This document shows positions 59,902-64,000 of a stretch of DNA of 64,000 nt, piece after piece. Position 1 is the stretch's first letter, and every line of letters begins with the position of its first letter. Below the pieces are notes generated by a model. The model did not search any database, was not told where the DNA came from, and worked only from the letters and a program-made list of their open reading frames with translations. Made by a program: the position numbers and the translations under genes. The stretch spans positions 24,504-88,503 of the forward strand of contig NZ_NFIT01000010.1 in NCBI RefSeq assembly GCF_002159495.1, in the 5' to 3' direction. This DNA comes from Olsenella sp. An293 (lineage in GTDB: Bacteria; Actinomycetota; Coriobacteriia; Coriobacteriales; Atopobiaceae).

Positions 59902-62517
59902 ATGGCGAGAAGAACGTGGTGGAAGGTCGGCGCGCTTCTGGCGGCGATGGCGGTGTTCCTGACGATGCTGCCCGCCACGGCGCTGGCGGCTGTGCCGGAG
60001 GGTCAGATAATCTATGTCGGCAATGAGAGTGTGACGAACGGCGGCTACTGGACGACGGACAGCAATGGAAATGTCACCGCACACACAGGCGGAGACACAC
60101 CGACGGACAACTATATCCATTATGACGCAGCGAATAATACCCTGACCTTGCACAACGCCACAATTAAAGAGAGCGTGTCTACGGATACCAGCACTTTTAT
60201 CCCTGGCACAGCCATTGGCGTGCTCAATGAAAGCGGCGCCGCAAAATTGACCATCACATTGGTGGGCACCAATACAATAGAAGATGTCAGCACAGGGATT
60301 TTTGTGCTTGCGCATTCCTCTTCTACCGGCGACGCCACCCTGACCATCACGGGTAGCGGCAGTCTGGATGCCAGCGGCAGTGTAAACGGAATCATGGTTC
60401 AGAGCAACAGCGGCGATGCCACCCTGACTATCCAGAGCGCCGATGTCACTTTAACCTCTAACTCCGGCAATGGAGTTACGGTACAGGCCGGCAGTACTGA
60501 TAGCAGTGGTGAACACACCATCACACTGAGCGTGGAGGGCGGCAGCCTGACCGCCAGCGGCAGTACAGGGATCAGTTTTGATTCCGCCAGTCCTAAGACT
60601 GTTTCTGCCACCAACCTGACCGTTAGCAATAACGCCATTGTACGGGCAAATGACGTGGGAAGTAACATCTCCAACGTTGATCTCCAGATTGGAAAAGGCA
60701 ATAATTCTTCAGGTGGTATTGTCTTTGATGGCAACCAAGGCACCGTCTACGGCAGTGTGGAATTGCAGGAGAATTTGACCATCGGCGAGGGCGAGAGCCT
60801 GACGATCCCGGACGGGGCGAGCCTGGACACGAACGGCAAGCTGACAGTTGACGGCGGCACCCTTACCCAAAATGGCGCTGTGACAGGTGATATTATTTAC
60901 AAAGTCACCGGCGTATCGCTGAGTACTGACAGCCTGACCCTTGAAGAGGGCGGCACAGCAAATCTCACCGCCACCATTACGCCCGCCAACGCTACAAATC
61001 AGAATGTGACGTGGAGCAGCAATGCTCCCAGCGTGGCAACTGTGAACAGTAGTGGCAACGTGACCGCCATGGCTCCCGGCACCGCCACCATCACCGTCAC
61101 CACAGAGGACGGCAACAAGACCGCGACTTGTGCTGTCACTGTGGCAGCCGCCACGGTTCCTGTCACCGGCGTGACCCTCAGCCAGAGCCAGGCGCGCCTC
61201 TACTACAACGGTACCCCTAACACCCTCGCCCTCACGGCTACGGTTGCTCCCGACAATGCCACCAACAAGGTCGTAGCCTGGACCAGCAGCAACTCGGCCG
61301 TTGCCACGGTGGACGGCAGCGGCAACGTGACCGCCGTGGCGCCCGGCACTGCCAATATTACCGTCACCACTGCGGATGGCAGCAAGACGGCAGCCTGTCT
61401 GGTGACCGTCACGGGCGTCTATATTCCGCCGCGCCCGTCCGGGCCTGACTGGGGCGACGTTGCGGACAACATCGCGGACGCCGAGCCAGGCTCCACGGTC
61501 AAGGTGGACATGGACGGCAAGACGGTGCTTCCCGGCGAGGTGCTGGACGAGCTCGCCGGCCTCGACGTGACGCTCGCGCTCGACATGGGCGATGGGCTTA
61601 TCTGGGAGATTTACGGCGGGGATGTGCCCGCAGATGCGGAATACGACGACGTCGACCTGGGTGTTGCCCTTGGCGGCGACGACATCCCCGCGGACGTCGC
61701 GAACCTCGTCACCGGCGAGTCCGGCTCCGTGCAGGTGTCGCTCGAGCATGACGGCCCCTTTGGCTTTGAGCTCACGCTCGTGGCGCCGCTCGGCGAGGAC
61801 GCCGCGGGGCTCGTCGCAAACCTCTACTGCTACGACGACGAGGCGGGGTCGCTGGGGTACGAGGCGACCGCTCAGGTCGACAGCGAGGGCGTGGCGCGCC
61901 TGCCCTTCGACCACGCGTCGTCCTGGCTCGTAGCGCTCGACTCCCGCAGCCACGCCCTGCCCTTCCCGGACGCCCTCGAGGGCGAGTGGTACTCCGAGGC
62001 CGTCCGCTGGGCGTGGCTCGACGGGATCATGAGGGGCAACGGCGACGGCACCCTCCGCCCGGCTGACGCGCTCACGCGCTCCCAGATGGCATGCCTGCTC
62101 CACAACGCGGCCGGCTCCCCGGCGTCGCCCTCCGCGGGGCTGCCCGGCGACTGCGAGGCCGGCTCCTGGTACGCGGGCGCCGTCTCCTGGGCCCTCGGGG
62201 CGGGCGTCATGAACGGGCACGGGGACGGCTCGTTCGCCCCCGGCGGCGCGCTCACCCGCGAGGAGGCCGCCTGCGTCCTCATGAACGCGGCGGGGCTCGC
62301 GGGAATGGACGTGTCGGCGCGCGCCGACCTCTCCGGCTTCGCCGACGCCGGCGACGTGTCTGGCTGGGCCAGGGAGGCCCTCTCCTGGGCCGTGGCCGAG
62401 GGCGTGATGAACGGCGTCGGGGCCGGTGACGGCTCGCTCGAGCTGCAGCCAGCCCGCCCCTGCACGCGCGCCGAGGCCGCGGCGCTCCTGATGAACCTGG
62501 CAAGGAGCGCAGGATAG
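59902..62517 (+). CDS. Secreted surface protein: beta-rich N domain, two BIG2 Ig-like domains, three SLH modules
   Basis: 871 residues, ATG after GGAAGGGACGGTGCCGT. Signal peptide ([19 protein letters not shown]). Residues about 31-330 form a Ser/Thr/Asn-rich beta region of adhesin type. Two BIG2 domains follow (about 333-413 and 418-502; shared VTGV-LS and [20 protein letters not shown] patterns). After a linker (about 515-690) come three S-layer homology modules (about 690-870; [35 protein letters not shown] and [16 protein letters not shown]), which bind cell-wall polymer. DNA encoding residues about 35-510 is much more AT-rich than both ends, so the gene looks like a mosaic with a foreign centre. 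Confidence 0.85.
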   Translation: MARRTWWKVGALLAAMAVFLTMLPATALAAVPEGQIIYVGNESVTNGGYWTTDSNGNVTAHTGGDTPTDNYIHYDAANNTLTLHNATIKESVSTDTSTFIPGTAIGVLNESGAAKLTITLVGTNTIEDVSTGIFVLAHSSSTGDATLTITGSGSLDASGSVNGIMVQSNSGDATLTIQSADVTLTSNSGNGVTVQAGSTDSSGEHTITLSVEGGSLTASGSTGISFDSASPKTVSATNLTVSNNAIVRANDVGSNISNVDLQIGKGNNSSGGIVFDGNQGTVYGSVELQENLTIGEGESLTIPDGASLDTNGKLTVDGGTLTQNGAVTGDIIYKVTGVSLSTDSLTLEEGGTANLTATITPANATNQNVTWSSNAPSVATVNSSGNVTAMAPGTATITVTTEDGNKTATCAVTVAAATVPVTGVTLSQSQARLYYNGTPNTLALTATVAPDNATNKVVAWTSSNSAVATVDGSGNVTAVAPGTANITVTTADGSKTAACLVTVTGVYIPPRPSGPDWGDVADNIADAEPGSTVKVDMDGKTVLPGEVLDELAGLDVTLALDMGDGLIWEIYGGDVPADAEYDDVDLGVALGGDDIPADVANLVTGESGSVQVSLEHDGPFGFELTLVAPLGEDAAGLVANLYCYDDEAGSLGYEATAQVDSEGVARLPFDHASSWLVALDSRSHALPFPDALEGEWYSEAVRWAWLDGIMRGNGDGTLRPADALTRSQMACLLHNAAGSPASPSAGLPGDCEAGSWYAGAVSWALGAGVMNGHGDGSFAPGGALTREEAACVLMNAAGLAGMDVSARADLSGFADAGDVSGWAREALSWAVAEGVMNGVGAGDGSLELQPARPCTRAEAAALLMNLARSAG

Positions 62518-62548
62518 GGGCCTTCCCCGCCCGACAACCCGTATTCCC

Positions 62549-62582
62549 AAGCGAGGGCCGCCCGTCCGGGCGGCCCTCGCTT
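62549..62582 (+). terminator. Strong hairpin after the surface protein gene
   Basis: AAGCGAGGGCCGCCCG pairs perfectly over 16 bp with CGGGCGGCCCTCGCTT around TC. Confidence 0.85.
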
Positions 62583-62644
62583 GCGCCGAGAGGCAGGGCG
62601 CGCGGTGCCGCGGCCGCGAGCCTCGCCCCGTTGCTCGTCGTCCG

Positions 62645-63297
62645 GTGGGTGCCGCGTCGTCCGTTGACGGCGCCTTTGGCGCGAGCGTCCTGCTCACCGG
62701 GTACCGCGGGATGCTCGACGGCGTCGAGCTCGCAGACTCGCTCTCCTGGGACGCCCACAAGTGGCTCTTCCAGACCTACTCCTGCGGGATGGTTCTCGTG
62801 CGCGACAGGCGTCACCTGGTCTCGACCTACGCCGCGCACCCCGAGTACCTGGCCGACCTCCTCGAGGGGGACGAGGCGGCGAACCCGTGGGACCTCGGCC
62901 CCGAGCTCACGCGCCCGGCGCGCGGCCTCAAGCTCTGGTTCACCCTCCAGGTCATGGGCTCGGACGGCCTCGCGGAGGCGGTGGAGCACGGCTTCGACCT
63001 CGCCCGGTGGGCCGAGGACGAGGTCAGGCGCACCCCGGGGGCGCAGGTCGTCTCCCCCGCCCAGATGGCGATGGTCAACTTCCGATTTGTCGCCGACGGC
63101 CTGACCCCGCGCGAGACCGACGAGCTCAACGCCGAGGTGTCGCGCTGCATGGTCAGGAGCGGCTACGCGGGCGTCTTCACGACGGAGCTCTCCGGGGCGC
63201 GCTGCCTGCGCATCTGCGCCATCCACCCCAGGCGGGCGAGGAGGACGTGCGCTCGACCGTGCGCCGGCTCGCGCAGATTCGAGACGAGCTCCTCTAG
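62645..63297 (+). pseudogene. C-terminal remnant of a PLP-dependent group II decarboxylase
   Basis: VDGAFGAS and [18 protein letters not shown] match the region around the PLP lysine (DAHKW) of glutamate/tyrosine/aromatic amino acid decarboxylases. About the first 200 residues of such enzymes, including the substrate-binding half, are absent upstream. Near 63227 the frame shifts: LRICAIHP continues in the next frame as [22 protein letters not shown] (two short halves) to a stop at 63295-63297. Both truncation and frameshift mark it as a pseudogene. Confidence 0.78.
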
Positions 63298-63320
63298 GCG
63301 TGCCCGCCGGCCGCGGGGCG

Positions 63321-63689
63321 CTACGCGCGGCCCGTCGCAACCACGTCGACGCCGGTTCCCGCAACGTCGCGCGCGATCACGTCGCCGATCTCCACCGGCG
63401 CGACCGCCCGCGCGCCCGCGAGCGCGCGCACCACGTCGAGGACGGCGTCACGGGGCACCTCGCGGGCGGTCTTGACGGCCACCCTTCGCTGCGACCCGCC
63501 CTCGACCGGGACGGTCGTCGTCACGGTGCGCACCGGCGCGCTCACCTCCGCGCGGGCGTAGGAGTCCCCGCGGGGGCACGCGTTGCCCGTGACCGCAAGG
63601 ACCGAGCCGCCTGCGCCGAGCCCCACGCGGACCCGACACCCCCGCGGGCAGCGGATGCACGTCAGGACCCTCTCGTTCTTCTCGTCCAT
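63321..63689 (-). CDS. DUF1667 protein
   Basis: 122 residues. The Cys pattern CIRCPRGC ... [10 protein letters not shown] is the DUF1667 hallmark, likely for a small Fe-S cluster. The family is typically encoded after an FAD-dependent oxidoreductase of glycerol-3-phosphate type, as here. An ATG one codon earlier (63692) is also possible. It overlaps the oxidoreductase stop. Confidence 0.88.
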   Translation of the reverse strand: MDEKNERVLTCIRCPRGCRVRVGLGAGGSVLAVTGNACPRGDSYARAEVSAPVRTVTTTVPVEGGSQRRVAVKTAREVPRDAVLDVVRALAGARAVAPVEIGDVIARDVAGTGVDVVATGRA

Positions 63690-64000
63690 CACGCCTCCAG
63701 TGCAACCGTGACCGGGTCAGGCCCGTCGCAGGCGAGAAGCGCCTCGCGCCGCAGCGTCAGCTGCTCCATCTCGCCGGGCACGAGGATGTCGCGCCGCCTG
63801 CGCGCCACGACACGCCCGCCCGAGCGCGCGACGATCGCCCGCCCCTCGTAGATATCGTCGACGCGCAGGCGGACCGTCAGCTCGTCGGGCATGCGCCGCA
63901 CCCCGAGCCGCTGCGGCACGACGTAGCGCACGCCGTCGCCGGGGACGAGCGCCACCTCGCCTCCGCGGTCGCGGTCCCCGTCCGCCCATCCCCCCGCCGC
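63689..64000 (-). CDS. FAD-dependent oxidoreductase, C-terminal part
   Basis: The frame is open to the window edge; about 103 C-terminal residues are visible. GDGVRYVVPQRL and the end ILVPGEMEQLTLRREALL resemble the C termini of NAD/FAD oxidoreductases that precede DUF1667. The nucleotide-binding domains are outside the window, so the call rests on the tail and on the neighbour. Confidence 0.65.
   Translation of the reverse strand, partial: AAGGWADGDRDRGGEVALVPGDGVRYVVPQRLGVRRMPDELTVRLRVDDIYEGRAIVARSGGRVVARRRRDILVPGEMEQLTLRREALLACDGPDPVTVALEA

Overview
The window is a high-GC, densely packed bacterial chromosome segment with strong G/C bias at third codon positions. Gene content points to an anaerobic actinobacterium of the class Coriobacteriia (Olsenella/Atopobium/Collinsella relatives). 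Actinobacterial neighbourhoods (lexA | LysM protein - nrdR; FHA protein - FtsR-like MerR) sit beside genes more familiar from Firmicutes (RNase Y, RNase J, SpoVS). This placement is inferred from gene order and families, not from a marker-gene tree. No rRNA, CRISPR array, transposase or prophage was seen; the only tRNA found is tRNA-Pro(GGG).

Layout. 1-781: 3' part of hemW. 782-6332: accessory block with a secreted DUF5648 protein, a Fic enzyme with an operator-like repeat cluster, the relic of an SLH surface protein, a hipBA module and a dCMP deaminase. 6333-14127: chaperone and housekeeping run with a membrane-anchored DnaJ-like protein, dnaJ, mtaB, phoH, ybeY, dgkA, era and recO; many junctions overlap. 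14389-36154: a C26 amidohydrolase, then rpsO-pnp-rnj (RNA turnover), ftsK-rodZ-yajQ-rimO-pgsA-cinA-recA-recX, then rny-(GHKL ATPase)-spoVS-miaB-miaA-hflX. 36211-39252: SOS node with lexA divergent from a LysM membrane protein, followed by nrdR and dut. 39328-43062: two nucleobase permeases and a thioredoxin-reductase-like enzyme. 43216-52433, mostly minus strand: ClC antiporter, NlpC/P60 hydrolase, apt, FtsR-like MerR, GarA-like FHA, RidA, GcvT-like protein, CDP-alcohol phosphatidyltransferase, serA and serC. 52571-64000: second accessory region with an orphan HipA-like kinase beside tRNA-Pro, a DUF3737 protein, an isochorismatase-fold hydrolase, an MGMT-C-domain protein, a flavodoxin, YafQ/DinJ, a two-HTH regulator, a mosaic BIG2/SLH surface protein, a decarboxylase pseudogene, and DUF1667 with a partial FAD oxidoreductase.

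Together the conserved blocks cover tRNA thiomethylation (three methylthiotransferases), RNA decay (PNPase, RNase J, RNase Y, YbeY), DNA repair and SOS (recA, recX, recO, lexA, LysM inhibitor candidate), lipid synthesis (pgsA, dgkA), division and DNA segregation (ftsK, rodZ), serine synthesis and purine/pyrimidine salvage.

The most unusual feature is non-coding. Many gene gaps carry long inverted repeats whose arms differ from site to site (3483-3620, 14192-14285, 15109-15252, 18122-18191, 51245-51340, 55089-55207, 56298-56371, 57555-57598). A short word, GAGAAGAAC/GTTCTTCTC, recurs in or beside several of them.
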